Counted from the first letter of the stretch, positions 17,744-27,075 are shown. The stretch is 64,000 nucleotides of DNA from Tenacibaculum aiptasiae (GCF_008806755.1 NZ_WAAU01000011.1:128709-192708); one strand, 5' to 3'. The notes: generated by a model from the letters alone, not told the origin. Made by a program: numbers and translations.

Positions 17744-18556
17744 ATGACCGTAAGAGCAAAGAAACATTTAGGACAACATTTTTTAACCGATGAAAACATC
17801 GCAAAAAAAATAGCAGATTCGTTAACCGAAAATGGATATGATAATGTATTGGAGATAGGTCCTGGAATGGGAGTTCTAACAAAATACTTATTAGAAAAAA
17901 AGCCTAAGGTTACAGTAATGGAATTAGATTCTGAATCGGTAGAATACCTTAAAGAAACATTTCCTCTAGAACATATTAAACTAGATACTTCTTCTGAAAA
18001 ATTTACCATTATTGAAGGTGATTTTTTAAAAAAGGATATTACTGATACTTTCAATAAAGAGCAAATAGCCATTATTGGAAACTTTCCTTATAACATCTCT
18101 TCACAAATTGTTTTTAAAGCAATTGAAAACAGGGATTTTGTACCTGAGTTTTCTGGAATGTTTCAAAAAGAAGTAGCATTACGAATAGCAGAAAAAGAAG
18201 GGTCTAAAACCTATGGGATTTTATCCGTTTTAACACAAGCTTTTTACGATGCTGAATATTTATTTACAGTACCTCCTACTGTTTTTAATCCACCACCAAA
18301 AGTAGACTCTGGTGTTATACGATTAATTAGAAAAAAGGATTATAGTCTTCCAGTAGATGAAAAATTATTTTTTAGAGTAGTAAAAACAGCATTTAATCAA
18401 CGAAGAAAAATGCTACGTTCTAGTTTAAAATCTTTAGATCTCTCGGATACATTAAAAGAAGACCCTATCTTTGCGATGCGTCCCGAACAATTATCGGTAC
18501 AAAAATTCATTGAATTGACGGCAAAAATCGCAAACGATGGCATTAGAAATTACTAA
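17744..18556 (+). CDS. rsmA: 16S rRNA dimethyladenosine transferase RsmA (KsgA)
   Basis: 270 aa. Dimethylates two adenosines near the 3' end of 16S r[21 protein letters not shown] at the N-terminus, the SAM-binding motif [11 protein letters not shown], and the catalytic [10 protein letters not shown] (family NLPYN with Phe for Leu) are all present. The C-terminal [10 protein letters not shown] and QRRKMLRSS are also typical. Its 3' end overlaps mgtE by 20 bases in another frame, indicating coupled translation. Confidence 0.97.
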   Translation: MTVRAKKHLGQHFLTDENIAKKIADSLTENGYDNVLEIGPGMGVLTKYLLEKKPKVTVMELDSESVEYLKETFPLEHIKLDTSSEKFTIIEGDFLKKDITDTFNKEQIAIIGNFPYNISSQIVFKAIENRDFVPEFSGMFQKEVALRIAEKEGSKTYGILSVLTQAFYDAEYLFTVPPTVFNPPPKVDSGVIRLIRKKDYSLPVDEKLFFRVVKTAFNQRRKMLRSSLKSLDLSDTLKEDPIFAMRPEQLSVQKFIELTAKIANDGIRNY

Positions 18557-19886
18557 AGATCTTTTAGAAAACGTACAGGAACTGATTAAAAACCAGAAAG
18601 ACACAGCGCTTTCCAGTTTTTTCTCAGACATACATCACGCCGATATTGCAGAAGTTTTAGATGAATTATCTTTTGAAGAGGCATTATATATTATTCGTTT
18701 ATTAGACAGTGAAACTACCGCTGAAGTTTTAATGGATGTGGATGATGATGTACGTGAAAAAATATTTCAACAACTTACAGCCAAAGAAATTGCTGAAGAG
18801 ATTGATGAGCTTGACACCGATGATGCTGCCGATGTAATTGCCGAACTTCCTGAAAAAAGAAAGCAGGAAGTAATGCAAGAGATTGAAGATGAAGAACACG
18901 CTAAAGAAATTGTAGAATTATTACGATATGATGAAGATTCTGCCGGTGGTTTAATGGCGAAAGAGCTTGTAAAGGTTAACGAAAACTGGACTGTTTTACG
19001 TTGTGTAAAAGAAATGCGTGTTCAAGCAGAAGAAGTAACCAGAGTACACTCTATATATGTAGTTGATGATAGTGGTAAACTAAAAGGTCGTTTATCATTA
19101 AAAGATTTACTAATGGCCTCTACACGTGCTAAAATTGCCGATGTATATATTCCTAAGTTAGACTTTGTTAATGTTAATGATGAAGCTGAAGATGTTGCTA
19201 ACATTATGCGTAAATATGACTTGGAAGCCATTCCTGTTGTAGACGAGTTAGGTATTTTAGTAGGACGAATTACCATTGATGATATTGTTGACGTTATTAA
19301 AGAGGAAGCTGATAAAGATTATCAATTAGCAGCAGGTATTACTCAAGATGTTGAGGCTGATGATACAATATGGGAATTAACACGTGCTCGTTTACCTTGG
19401 CTATTCTTAGGGCTACTTGGAGGTGTTGGTGCTGCTGGTATTATGGGCTTTTTCGACGATGCTATTAAAGAAAATGCTATTCTTTTTATGTTTACTCCAT
19501 TAATTGCTGCAATGGCAGGTAATGTAGGTGTACAATCATCAGCAATTATTGTACAAGGTTTAGCTAATGACGATGTAAAAGGAAGTATTACAGACAGGTT
19601 ATTAAAAGAAGTATCACTAGCTATGATTAATGGACTTGCTTTAGCCGTTTTACTTTTTATATATGTCTTTATATCCGAACAAGATTATAAAATAGCAAGT
19701 GCTATTTCAATATCTCTCTTTGTAGTAATTATAGTTGCTGGACTCATTGGAACTTTTATTCCTTTATTTTTAGATAAAAGAGGTATTGATCCTGCGATTG
19801 CTACGGGACCTTTTATTACAACAAGTAACGATATTTTTGGAATTCTTATTTATTTCTGGATAGCCAAAATGATTATTGGCTTTTAG
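18537..19886 (+). CDS. mgtE: Magnesium transporter MgtE
   Basis: 449 aa. Gated Mg2+ channel. Order of domains: MgtE N superhelical domain (about 1-130, rich in Asp/Glu), paired CBS domains (about 135-255), a linking helix, and five membrane helices at the C-terminus containing the pore-lining segment [12 protein letters not shown]. It starts inside the end of rsmA. The 3' end overlaps the convergent LysE-family gene by 14 bases, leaving no room for a classical terminator. Confidence 0.95.
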   Translation: MALEITKDLLENVQELIKNQKDTALSSFFSDIHHADIAEVLDELSFEEALYIIRLLDSETTAEVLMDVDDDVREKIFQQLTAKEIAEEIDELDTDDAADVIAELPEKRKQEVMQEIEDEEHAKEIVELLRYDEDSAGGLMAKELVKVNENWTVLRCVKEMRVQAEEVTRVHSIYVVDDSGKLKGRLSLKDLLMASTRAKIADVYIPKLDFVNVNDEAEDVANIMRKYDLEAIPVVDELGILVGRITIDDIVDVIKEEADKDYQLAAGITQDVEADDTIWELTRARLPWLFLGLLGGVGAAGIMGFFDDAIKENAILFMFTPLIAAMAGNVGVQSSAIIVQGLANDDVKGSITDRLLKEVSLAMINGLALAVLLFIYVFISEQDYKIASAISISLFVVIIVAGLIGTFIPLFLDKRGIDPAIATGPFITTSNDIFGILIYFWIAKMIIGF

Positions 19887-20559
19887 TAGTTTCTTCTACT
19901 GTTTGTAATAAGCTATCCATCTTTTCTTTAGGAATAAATGTTTTTAGCATTATAATCGCTCCAAAAACGATTAATAACACTCCCATTCCTCTTTTTATTC
20001 TATAAATAACTAGAGGAGTTAATTTACTTTTTAATTGTTTAGCTAGTAATATTTTCCCTAAATCGGTAGTAGCATACCCCAATATTACCGTGGCAAAATA
20101 CCAAAACATATAGGTTGGGTTCATATCTAACGTTGGTCCTACTACAACAATAATACCTAACCAACCAGCTAAAACACCTATATTAATGAAGTTTAAAGCA
20201 AACCCTTTTAAAAGTAATTTTAAGTAGTTATTACTTTCTGGAATGTCAACTTCCGGAGCTTCTAACTCCTTTTTATTGTTTTTATCTAAATAGGTTATCA
20301 AACCATAAACAATAAGAATTAACCCTCCAATTAAAAATAATCGAGGGTCATCCTTAATTTTTTCTAACAAACTTCTACTTCCAAAATAAGCTATTAACAT
20401 AAAGGATATATCTCCTAAAATAACTCCAATATCAAATGCAATAGCAGCTCTTGCTCCTTTTAAAATACTTGTTTTAAGAAGCATAAAGAAAACTGGACCT
20501 ATCATAAAAGACATGACAAATCCAATGAAAAAAGCATTTTTTAAGTCGTAGAAATCCAT
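19873..20559 (-). CDS. LysE-family amino-acid exporter-like membrane protein
   Basis: 228 aa, about six membrane helices. The N-terminal FFIGFVMSFMIGPVFFMLLKTSI with conserved Gly-Pro is the LysE/RhtB family signature. It presumably exports an amino acid or related small molecule; substrate unknown. It follows the FNR-type oxidoreductase by 22 bases and is probably cotranscribed with it. The gene ends inside the end of mgtE on the other strand. Confidence 0.8.
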   Translation of the reverse strand: MDFYDLKNAFFIGFVMSFMIGPVFFMLLKTSILKGARAAIAFDIGVILGDISFMLIAYFGSRSLLEKIKDDPRLFLIGGLILIVYGLITYLDKNNKKELEAPEVDIPESNNYLKLLLKGFALNFINIGVLAGWLGIIVVVGPTLDMNPTYMFWYFATVILGYATTDLGKILLAKQLKSKLTPLVIYRIKRGMGVLLIVFGAIIMLKTFIPKEKMDSLLQTVEETTKSQ

Positions 20560-20581
20560 TTATAAAGTAACTGTATTTAGT

Positions 20582-21634
20582 TTAAACGTCATCGTAATCA
20601 ACCACAACCTTTGGAGTTGCTGGATGCGCTACACAAGTTAATATAAGTCCTTCTTCTAACTCGTCATCTGTTAAAATAGAGTTTTTAGTCATTACAGCTT
20701 TTCCTTCTGTTACTTTTGCTATACAACTACTACAAACACCACCTTGACATGAATATGGAGCATCTAACTGATTACGTAATGATGCTGCCAAAATTGTATC
20801 TGTTTTATCCATTGTAAAAGTAGACTCTTCATCGTCTAATAAAACGGTAATTCCAGATTTCCCATCAGGAAACTGCATTGGAATTTCTTCATCTGGTGAC
20901 GAACTTGCGGTAAATAACTCAAAATGAATATTTTCTTCGTCAAATCCGTTATCTTGTAAAGTCTCAGAAACTGTAGTTATCATTTCTTCTGGACCACATA
21001 AGTAGGCAGAATCAAAAGAAATATCTTTATGAATATTCTTTACAAAATAATTTATATGCCCTTTATCAATTCTTCCAAACTTAGTGTTTGTTCTTACTTC
21101 TTGACTAAACACATAATGCAAATTAAACTGTGTAGGGTATTTTTCAGCTAAAGCATTCAATTCAGCATAAAAAATAGTGCTATCAGCTTTTTTATTCCCA
21201 AAAACTAATGTAAAAGTTGAAGTTGGTTCATTTTCCAACACTACTTTTATCATAGATAAAACAGGAGTAATTCCACTACCTGCAGCAAATGCTATATAAT
21301 TTTTATTCCCTACTGGTTGTAATATAAATTTACCTTCAGGTTCAGAAACTTCTAGAGTTGTATTCTCTTTTAGTTTTGTTGTAGCATACGTAGAAAACAA
21401 TCCTTTTTCAACAGCCTTTACAGCTACTTTAATTTCATTCGTGTTTGGTGAAGCACATATTGAATATGCTCTCCTAACCTCTTGATCGTTTAATTTCGTT
21501 TTTATGGTAATATATTGCCCTGCTACAAATTTATAAGCTTCTTTTAGCTCAGCAGGAACAGTAAATAAAATAGATACAGCATCAGCTGTCTCCTTTATTA
21601 TTTTTTCAATAATTAATTTATGAAATGTAGCCAT
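20582..21634 (-). CDS. FAD/NAD(P)- and 2Fe-2S-containing oxidoreductase (PaaE-like ferredoxin reductase)
   Basis: 350 aa in three domains. The FAD-binding barrel has RRAYSICA (54-61), the NAD(P)-binding domain has GSGITPVLSMI, and a C-terminal plant-type ferredoxin domain carries the 2Fe-2S ligands Cys296, Cys301, Cys304 and Cys334. The layout matches PaaE/HmpA-type reductases that pass electrons from NAD(P)H to an oxygenase or other partner. No phenylacetate genes are near, so the PaaE label describes architecture only. It heads a two-gene unit with the LysE-type exporter. Confidence 0.88.
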   Translation of the reverse strand: MATFHKLIIEKIIKETADAVSILFTVPAELKEAYKFVAGQYITIKTKLNDQEVRRAYSICASPNTNEIKVAVKAVEKGLFSTYATTKLKENTTLEVSEPEGKFILQPVGNKNYIAFAAGSGITPVLSMIKVVLENEPTSTFTLVFGNKKADSTIFYAELNALAEKYPTQFNLHYVFSQEVRTNTKFGRIDKGHINYFVKNIHKDISFDSAYLCGPEEMITTVSETLQDNGFDEENIHFELFTASSSPDEEIPMQFPDGKSGITVLLDDEESTFTMDKTDTILAASLRNQLDAPYSCQGGVCSSCIAKVTEGKAVMTKNSILTDDELEEGLILTCVAHPATPKVVVDYDDV

Positions 21635-21652
21635 TTATTCTATTTAAATGCA

Positions 21653-21660
21653 CAAAAATA
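21653..21660 (-). promoter_or_regulatory. -7 promoter element of the FNR-type reductase
   Basis: TATTTTTG on the minus strand, 18 bases before the start codon; full consensus match. Confidence 0.5.
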
Positions 21661-21719
21661 AGAAATAGTGAGGTAACCATTTATTCTTCCAGTCATAAAA
21701 AATAATACCTAAGTATTTT

Positions 21720-21754
21720 ATACATAAGAAAATTATGTATATTTGCATACATAA
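21720..21754 (+). promoter_or_regulatory. Operator with three half-sites over the PadR promoter
   Basis: Three alternating 8-base half-sites, ATACATAA (21720-21727), TTATGTAT (21733-21740) and ATACATAA (21747-21754), form two overlapping perfect inverted repeats. The -7 element TATATTTG (21738-21745) lies inside the second one. ATGT...ACAT symmetry is typical of PadR-family operators, so autorepression by the gene immediately downstream is likely. This is inferred from sequence only. Confidence 0.7.
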
Positions 21755-21774
21755 GATTTTTAGGTATATGAATT

Positions 21775-22113
21775 ATGGGAAATCAAAAATTATACAAAGG
21801 CTCTTTACAAACTATCATTTTAAAGCTATTAGCACAAAATGATAAGATGTATGGGTATGAAATAACTCAAAAGGTAAAAGAGTTAACCAAAGGCGAATTA
21901 AAAATTACCGAAGGTGCACTATACCCTGCGTTACATAAACTAGAAGCTGAAGGTTTGCTAGATGTTGAAGTTGCAAAAGTTGGAAATAGACTTCGCAAGT
22001 ATTATAAATTGACAGAAAGCGGTACTAAGGAAACTGTAAATAGACTTGCAGAAATGCAAGAATTTTTACAAACAATGCAGCAACTAGTCAACCCTAAATT
22101 TGGTTTAGAATAA
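21775..22113 (+). CDS. PadR-family transcriptional regulator
   Basis: 112 aa. Compact PadR-like winged helix: KGSLQTIILKLLAQNDKMYGYEI (helix 1 and turn), recognition region LKITEGALYPALHKLEAEGL, and wing with RLRKYYKLTESG; a short C-terminal dimerisation helix follows. Such small PadR proteins repress nearby membrane-protein operons. It is first in a three-gene unit with two paralogous membrane proteins (gaps of 11 and 5 bases) and sits below a symmetrical operator that overlaps the promoter. Confidence 0.92.
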   Translation: MGNQKLYKGSLQTIILKLLAQNDKMYGYEITQKVKELTKGELKITEGALYPALHKLEAEGLLDVEVAKVGNRLRKYYKLTESGTKETVNRLAEMQEFLQTMQQLVNPKFGLE

Positions 22114-22124
22114 CAACAAAAGCT

Positions 22125-22757
22125 ATGGAATTAACAAATAAACAAATACAAAGAATTAACAACTATCTAGATATAAAAGAGATTAAATTAATTGATTTTA
22201 GAATAGAAATTTTTGATCATATTATTTCTGAAATAGAACAAAAACTATTTAATGAAAATCTTGATTTCGAAACAGCTTTTAATCTTGTAATTAAAAAATG
22301 GAATTTGGAGCTTAAAAAAACGAATAGCTTCGTTTTTGGAAGGTTTTATACTGCCCCTAAAATTGTAATTGATAGAGCAAAAAGAATTTTTTTAAAATAT
22401 TTTTTAGCCTCTTTCTCTCCTATATTTTTTAGTTTTCTAATAATATTTAATAAAAAGATATTTCTTAGTAATGTTTTTGGTTATTTTACTTTTTTTTCAA
22501 TAGTTATTCTTCTATTTATCTCTTTATTTTTCGTTATCAAAATTATTACCTCTAAAGAAAAAACAGTGTATAGCTTTATAATAAAAACTCAAGTTACAAA
22601 CTTTATTGTTATGCCTTACATTTTAATTAGCAATTCTATTAATGACATTTTTAATATATCCATATTAATATACATGATGGTTGTTAATTACTATTCAATA
22701 TCGTTTTACAAAAAGCATAAACAAGAAAAAGAAAAATATAAATTAATGATGGGATAA
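22125..22757 (+). CDS. PadR-associated membrane protein A (HAAS-like helical N-terminus, four membrane helices)
   Basis: 210 aa, no named family recognised with certainty. Residues 1-65 form a charged helical domain (LTNKQIQRINNYL, then IFDHIISEIEQ and DFETAFNLVIKKW) and are followed by about four membrane helices. The soluble part resembles the HAAS-type domains that sit next to PadR regulators in Firmicutes. The next gene is a clear paralogue with the same layout. It is markedly AT-rich and poor in charged residues after position 90. Function unknown, probably a membrane sensor or effector controlled by PadR. Confidence 0.6.
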   Translation: MELTNKQIQRINNYLDIKEIKLIDFRIEIFDHIISEIEQKLFNENLDFETAFNLVIKKWNLELKKTNSFVFGRFYTAPKIVIDRAKRIFLKYFLASFSPIFFSFLIIFNKKIFLSNVFGYFTFFSIVILLFISLFFVIKIITSKEKTVYSFIIKTQVTNFIVMPYILISNSINDIFNISILIYMMVVNYYSISFYKKHKQEKEKYKLMMG

Positions 22758-22762
22758 TTGCT

Positions 22763-23452
22763 ATGAAATTAACAAACCAACATATAGAACAATTATATAA
22801 ATTTACACGTCTACATTATGTAGAACATTATGATGTACAAACAGAATTGGTAGATCACTTGGCCAACGATATTGAACAAATTTGGGTTGAAAAACCTCAA
22901 TTATCTTTTGAGCAAGCTAGAGATATTTCTTTTAAAAAATTCGGTGTTTTTGGTTTTATGGACGTAGTAGAAGAAAAGCAAAAACAACTGGAAAAAAAGT
23001 ATCGTAAAATTCTATGGAAATACACAAAAGAATGGTTTGGATTACCCAAAATACTTTTAGTGGTAAGTCTTATCTTTTTCTTTTATTATTTTATACAATT
23101 ACCTATTGGAGTTTATACAATGGGAGCAGTTCTTTTTCTAATAGCCGTTTTAGACCTTTATTTTGTAACTAAACTTAAAAAAGAGTTCAAAAAAAGAACC
23201 AATACCAATGGTAAAAAATGGATGCTTGAAGAAATGATTTTCAATGTAGCTTCTTTTGGAGGTGTTATAGTTGCATCTAACCTTCCTCAGATTTTCAATC
23301 ATATTGAAAGCATACCTTCAAACATTGGAGCAGTTATTATCTCTGCAATTATTACACTAACAATTATATACTCTTATATAACACTAATTGTTATTCCTAA
23401 AAAGTCAGAGGAATTATTAGAAGAACATTACCCTGAATATAAACTTGTATAA
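22763..23452 (+). CDS. PadR-associated membrane protein B, paralogue of the preceding gene
   Basis: 229 aa. The N-terminus (LTNQHIEQLYKFTRLH, then LVDHLANDIEQIW and LSFEQARDISFKKFG) aligns with the preceding protein position by position, and about four membrane helices follow (from about 85 onwards). The shared DH and IEQ residues and the FExA spacing show the two arose by duplication. The stop codon directly abuts the stop of convergent rsmI with no spacer. Function unknown. Confidence 0.6.
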   Translation: MKLTNQHIEQLYKFTRLHYVEHYDVQTELVDHLANDIEQIWVEKPQLSFEQARDISFKKFGVFGFMDVVEEKQKQLEKKYRKILWKYTKEWFGLPKILLVVSLIFFFYYFIQLPIGVYTMGAVLFLIAVLDLYFVTKLKKEFKKRTNTNGKKWMLEEMIFNVASFGGVIVASNLPQIFNHIESIPSNIGAVIISAIITLTIIYSYITLIVIPKKSEELLEEHYPEYKLV

Positions 23453-24124
23453 TTATTTTTTACCATCAACAATAATCACAATTTCGCCTTTTGCTGGCTT
23501 TTCTGTATAATATGATAAAACTTCTGCTATACTTCCTCGCTTGGTTTCTTCAAATAATTTTGTCAATTCTCTAGAAACAGAAACTTGCCTGTCTTCACCA
23601 AAGTATTCGGCAAAATGAGTTAATGTTTTTAATAATTTATGTGGGCTTTCATAAAATATCATAGTACGCTTTTCTTCTGCTAAAAACTTTAATCGGGTTT
23701 GTCTTCCTTTTTTAACTGGTAAAAAACCTTCAAAAACGAATTTATCATTTGGTAAACCCGAATTTACCAAAGCTGGCACAAATGCAGTTGCTCCTGGTAA
23801 ACATTCAACATCAATATTATGTTGAACACATGCTCTTGTTACTAAAAAGCCTGGATCTGAAATTGCCGGGGTTCCTGCATCAGAAATCAGTGCAAAAGTT
23901 TCACCGCTTTGCAATCTTTTAACTATAGTTTCTACAGTTTTATGCTCATTGTGCATATGATGAGATTGCATAGGTGTACTAATTTCAAAATGTTTTAACA
24001 GCTTTCCACTAGTACGCGTATCTTCTGCTAAAATATAATCTACTTCTTTTAGAACCTTAAGAGCTCTCAAGGTAATATCGTCTAAATTCCCAATAGGTGT
24101 TGGTACCAAATACAATTTACTCAT
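23453..24124 (-). CDS. rsmI: 16S rRNA (cytidine-1402-2'-O)-methyltransferase RsmI
   Basis: 223 aa, slightly shorter than E. coli RsmI because the C-terminal extension is absent. Uses SAM to methylate the 2'-OH of C1402 in the decoding centre. LYLVPTPIGNLDDITLRAL at the start, AEDTR, ALISDAGTPAISDPG and the CLPGATAFVPAL loop are all family hallmarks. Its -7 element ends four bases before the ATG, so the mRNA is probably leaderless. Divergent from dxs across 38 bases. Confidence 0.95.
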   Translation of the reverse strand: MSKLYLVPTPIGNLDDITLRALKVLKEVDYILAEDTRTSGKLLKHFEISTPMQSHHMHNEHKTVETIVKRLQSGETFALISDAGTPAISDPGFLVTRACVQHNIDVECLPGATAFVPALVNSGLPNDKFVFEGFLPVKKGRQTRLKFLAEEKRTMIFYESPHKLLKTLTHFAEYFGEDRQVSVSRELTKLFEETKRGSIAEVLSYYTEKPAKGEIVIIVDGKK

Positions 24125-24128
24125 ACAG

Positions 24129-24158
24129 CAAAGCTACAACAAAGTTTTAGTACATTTG
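24129..24158. promoter_or_regulatory. Facing promoters of rsmI and dxs
   Basis: Minus-strand TAGCTTTG (24129-24136) and plus-strand TACATTTG (24151-24158) are both full matches to TAnnTTTG. Each is followed by exactly four bases and then the ATG of its gene. Confidence 0.65.
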
Positions 24159-24162
24159 TGCT

Positions 24163-25935
24163 ATGCCAAAAAAGCTGTTAAAAAATATTGATTTCCCTGA
24201 GGATATAAGACAATTAAATAATAATGAATTGCCTTTATTAGCCAAGGAATTACGTGAGTTTATTATTGATGTAGTTGCAACTAAAGAAGGTCATTTAGGT
24301 GCCAGTTTAGGTGTTGTTGAACTTACTATTGCTTTGCATTATATGTTTGATACACCAACAGATCAATTAGTTTGGGATGTTGGACATCAGGCTTATGGAC
24401 ATAAAATTTTAACTGGTAGAAAAGATATTTTCCATACTAACCGCCAATTACATGGAATTTCTGGTTTTCCTAAACGTTCGGAAAGTACTTATGATACTTT
24501 TGGTGTTGGACATTCATCTACTTCAATTTCTGCTGCTTTGGGAATGGCTATCGCTTCCAAATTACAAGGAGAAGAAAAACATCATATCGCTGTAATTGGT
24601 GACGCCTCTATTGCCAGTGGAATGGCTTTTGAAGCTTTAAACCATGCTGGTGATACCAACGCTAACTTATTGGTTATTTTAAACGATAATGCTATTGGTA
24701 TTGACCCTTCAGTTGGAGCTTTGAAACATTACTTAACTCGAATAAAATCTACTCGATCTGATATTGAACAGCACAACATTTTTGAGGGACTCAATTTTGA
24801 TTATTCTGGTCCTATTGATGGTCATAATTTTGAAGAACTTTTATTAGAGTTAAATAGATTAAAACAAATTAAAGGCCCTAAGTTTTTACATGTAATTACT
24901 ACCAAAGGAAAAGGTCTTAGACAAGCTGAGCAAGACCAAGTAAAATATCATGCTCCAGGAAAATTTGATAAAGTATCTGGAGATGTTTTACCAAAAGAAG
25001 CTAGTAAGTTTACTAAGTTTCAAGATATATTTGGAAAAACTATTGTAGAATTAGCCGAACAAAATGAAAAAATTGTAGGAATTACCCCAGCTATGCTTAC
25101 TGGAAGCTCTTTAAAATTTATGTTAGAGAAATTTCCTGAACGCACTTTTGATGTGGGCATTGCAGAACAGCATGCCGTAACATTAGCTGCCGGTATGGCA
25201 ACTCAAGGTATTATACCATTTTGCAATATTTATTCCACATTTTTACAACGTGCTTACGATCAAATAATACACGATGTTGCTTTACAAAACTTACCTGTTA
25301 TTTTTTGTTTAGATAGAGCTGGTTTGGTTGGACAAGATGGAGCTACACATCATGGAGTTTTTGACTTAGCTTATCTACGTTGCATTCCAAACCTATACAT
25401 TTTTGCTCCTCGTAATGAAATTGAATTGCGAAACATTATGTACACAGCACAGTTAGGAATTGATAAACCTATAGCTATTCGTTATCCTAGAGGAAAAGGC
25501 AAACTTGAAGAATGGAAACTTCCTTTCAAAAAAATAACCATTGGCAAAAACATTTGTTTAAAAGAAGGAAGTGACTTAGCTGTCCTATCTACGGGAACAA
25601 TTGCTAATAATGTCTCAGAAGCCATAAAAAAGGTGAAAAACAAATATTCTATAGCGCATTACGATATCCGATTTATAAAACCTATCGATAGAAAGCTACT
25701 TGAAGAGATTTTTAATAAATTTGATAGAGTTATAACTATTGAAGATGGTACTGTTAAAGGAGGTTTAGGTAGTGCTATTTTGGAACAAGCATCTGAATTA
25801 AATTATGAAAATCAGATAAAGCTTTTAGGTGTTCCTGATGAATTTATTCATCATGGTACTATAGATGAACTACAAAAGCAATGTAAAATAGATGTAGATT
25901 CTATTCAAAATACAATTGAAGAACTTTTAAAATAA
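24163..25935 (+). CDS. dxs: 1-deoxy-D-xylulose-5-phosphate synthase
   Basis: 590 aa, slightly shorter than E. coli Dxs. Condenses pyruvate and glyceraldehyde-3-phosphate, the first step of the MEP isoprenoid pathway, using thiamine diphosphate. GHLGASLGVVELTIALHY, WDVGHQAYGHK, the ThDP motif GDASIASGMAFEALNHAG (GDAS for the usual GDGA) and GIAEQHAVTLAAGMA are present. Monocistronic: its own promoter directly before the ATG and a terminator at its end. Confidence 0.96.
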   Translation: MPKKLLKNIDFPEDIRQLNNNELPLLAKELREFIIDVVATKEGHLGASLGVVELTIALHYMFDTPTDQLVWDVGHQAYGHKILTGRKDIFHTNRQLHGISGFPKRSESTYDTFGVGHSSTSISAALGMAIASKLQGEEKHHIAVIGDASIASGMAFEALNHAGDTNANLLVILNDNAIGIDPSVGALKHYLTRIKSTRSDIEQHNIFEGLNFDYSGPIDGHNFEELLLELNRLKQIKGPKFLHVITTKGKGLRQAEQDQVKYHAPGKFDKVSGDVLPKEASKFTKFQDIFGKTIVELAEQNEKIVGITPAMLTGSSLKFMLEKFPERTFDVGIAEQHAVTLAAGMATQGIIPFCNIYSTFLQRAYDQIIHDVALQNLPVIFCLDRAGLVGQDGATHHGVFDLAYLRCIPNLYIFAPRNEIELRNIMYTAQLGIDKPIAIRYPRGKGKLEEWKLPFKKITIGKNICLKEGSDLAVLSTGTIANNVSEAIKKVKNKYSIAHYDIRFIKPIDRKLLEEIFNKFDRVITIEDGTVKGGLGSAILEQASELNYENQIKLLGVPDEFIHHGTIDELQKQCKIDVDSIQNTIEELLK

Positions 25936-25967
25936 AAAAGCGAACCGATTATTAGGTTCGCTTTTTT
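25934..25967. terminator. Bidirectional terminator, copy 1 of a repeated hairpin
   Basis: AAAAAAGCGAACC / GGTTCGCTTTTTT around an 8-base loop; it overlaps the dxs stop and also ends the minus-strand lipoprotein gene. The arms recur at 27076-27105. Confidence 0.92.
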
Positions 25968-25972
25968 ATTTT

Positions 25973-26479
25973 TTAGTGAATAACACTAAATGATCCATTT
26001 GAAATTTTAAGCGATTTAATAAAATTATTGCTGCATATATCTATGTTTCCTGCAAAGTTTCCAGAAATAGCTTTTTCATCATTTATTGTAGTTATAAAAG
26101 CCATTTTACTGTCAGGTATAGTAGTTCCGCATGTAGATACAGACATTACTGCTCCAAAATAATATGTAGTTCCATTCTCAACATAAGTAAAATCACTTAA
26201 TGTCTTTCCTCCTATTTGAGATTTATTAATAGTAAGTGTTATTACTTTATCAGCTGATTTGTTAATAGTTCCTGTTAATTCAATAGCAGGTTCTCCAAAA
26301 GCATTTTGAGCACTAGAATTAACTACAATTGAATTAAATATTAATTCGTTTCCATCTATAGTCATTTTTATTTCACTTTTTGATGCTTCAGGAGCTATAT
26401 TATCACTGTTATTACTTGAACAAGATGACATAATAGCAATAGAGAATAACACCAGCATTTTGAGTACTAATTTTTTCAT
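25973..26479 (-). CDS. Lipoprotein of unknown function (DUF6252-like)
   Basis: 168 aa, lipoprotein signal ending MSSCSS (Cys20). The rest is rich in beta strands: KMTIDGNELIF near the start, repeated alternating hydrophobic stretches, two cysteines (CGTT and DICS) that may pair, and AISGNFAGNI followed by a C-terminal strand. The pattern resembles small Bacteroidota lipoproteins with a calycin-like sandwich (DUF6252 group), but I am not certain. It has its own promoter, TATATTTG at 26505-26512, and its own terminator. Confidence 0.55.
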   Translation of the reverse strand: MKKLVLKMLVLFSIAIMSSCSSNNSDNIAPEASKSEIKMTIDGNELIFNSIVVNSSAQNAFGEPAIELTGTINKSADKVITLTINKSQIGGKTLSDFTYVENGTTYYFGAVMSVSTCGTTIPDSKMAFITTINDEKAISGNFAGNIDICSNNFIKSLKISNGSFSVIH

Positions 26480-26504
26480 AGAATTTATTTTTTAATTTTT
26501 GTTG

Positions 26505-26512
26505 CAAATATA
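26505..26512 (-). promoter_or_regulatory. -7 promoter element of the lipoprotein gene
   Basis: TATATTTG on the minus strand, 25 bases before the start at 26479. Confidence 0.5.
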
Positions 26513-26525
26513 AATATATCAAAGC

Positions 26526-26555
26526 AAAAAAGCGAACTAGTCTAATTTGCTTTCT
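26526..26555 (-). terminator. Degenerate terminator related to the flanking hairpins
   Basis: AAAAAGCGAA pairs imperfectly with TTTGCTTTCTT. The 5' arm is identical to the two strong copies nearby, the 3' arm is decayed. Confidence 0.5.
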
Positions 26556-26561
26556 TATTAA

Positions 26562-27047
26562 TTATTCTACATTAAATGCTATTGGTAAAGTATATCCTAC
26601 TCTAACATTTTTATTCTTATGACTACCAGGTATCATCACTGGTAAAAGTTTAGCTACTCTAATAGCTTCTTCTTTTAACTTTTCATGCGGAGCTTTAGCA
26701 GAAATATCCTCTACATGTCCATTTTTTCCTATTTTAAATTCTAAATATATTTTTTTCCTACCAGGAGAAAGTGTCTTTAAACCGTCAGCAATATTTATAT
26801 TAAAATTTTTAGCAATATGTTGAAGCATCATTTGGTTTAAGCAATACTTCTTTTTTGAATTTGTTTCATACTTTTCACAACCCGGAAAAACAGGAACCTT
26901 ATCAATCAGTGTAAAGGGAACATCTTCTGAATTACCGTCAACAAAATTAATTGTTTTGATATTATTTTCTTTGTCGTCATTCTTCTCTTGTGAAATTATA
27001 CCTGTTGTAATAAAAGCCATAAAAAGAAACAGAAATGTCTTTTTCAT
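26562..27047 (-). CDS. Secreted TonB C-terminal-domain protein
   Basis: 161 aa with a signal peptide (about 1-19, ending ISQE). The remainder matches the TonB C-terminal fold found in Bacteroidota: VPVFPGCEKY, then QMMLQHIAKNFN, KIYLEFKIGKNGHVEDISAKAPH, and a final strand RVGYTLPIAFNVE. It lacks the N-terminal membrane anchor and proline-rich linker of a true energy transducer, so it cannot bridge to ExbBD in the usual way. Such stand-alone domains are common in this family; role unknown. Confidence 0.75.
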   Translation of the reverse strand: MKKTFLFLFMAFITTGIISQEKNDDKENNIKTINFVDGNSEDVPFTLIDKVPVFPGCEKYETNSKKKYCLNQMMLQHIAKNFNINIADGLKTLSPGRKKIYLEFKIGKNGHVEDISAKAPHEKLKEEAIRVAKLLPVMIPGSHKNKNVRVGYTLPIAFNVE

Positions 27048-27075
27048 AATGAAATATATTTAATTAGTGTTAAAT

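Noticed and set aside
20582..21634. Phenylacetate degradation enzyme PaaE
   Set aside because: The architecture matches, but no other paa genes are near; a general reductase is as likely.
26562..27047. Energy-transducing TonB
   Set aside because: It has a cleavable signal and no membrane anchor or proline-rich linker, so it cannot span the envelope as TonB does.
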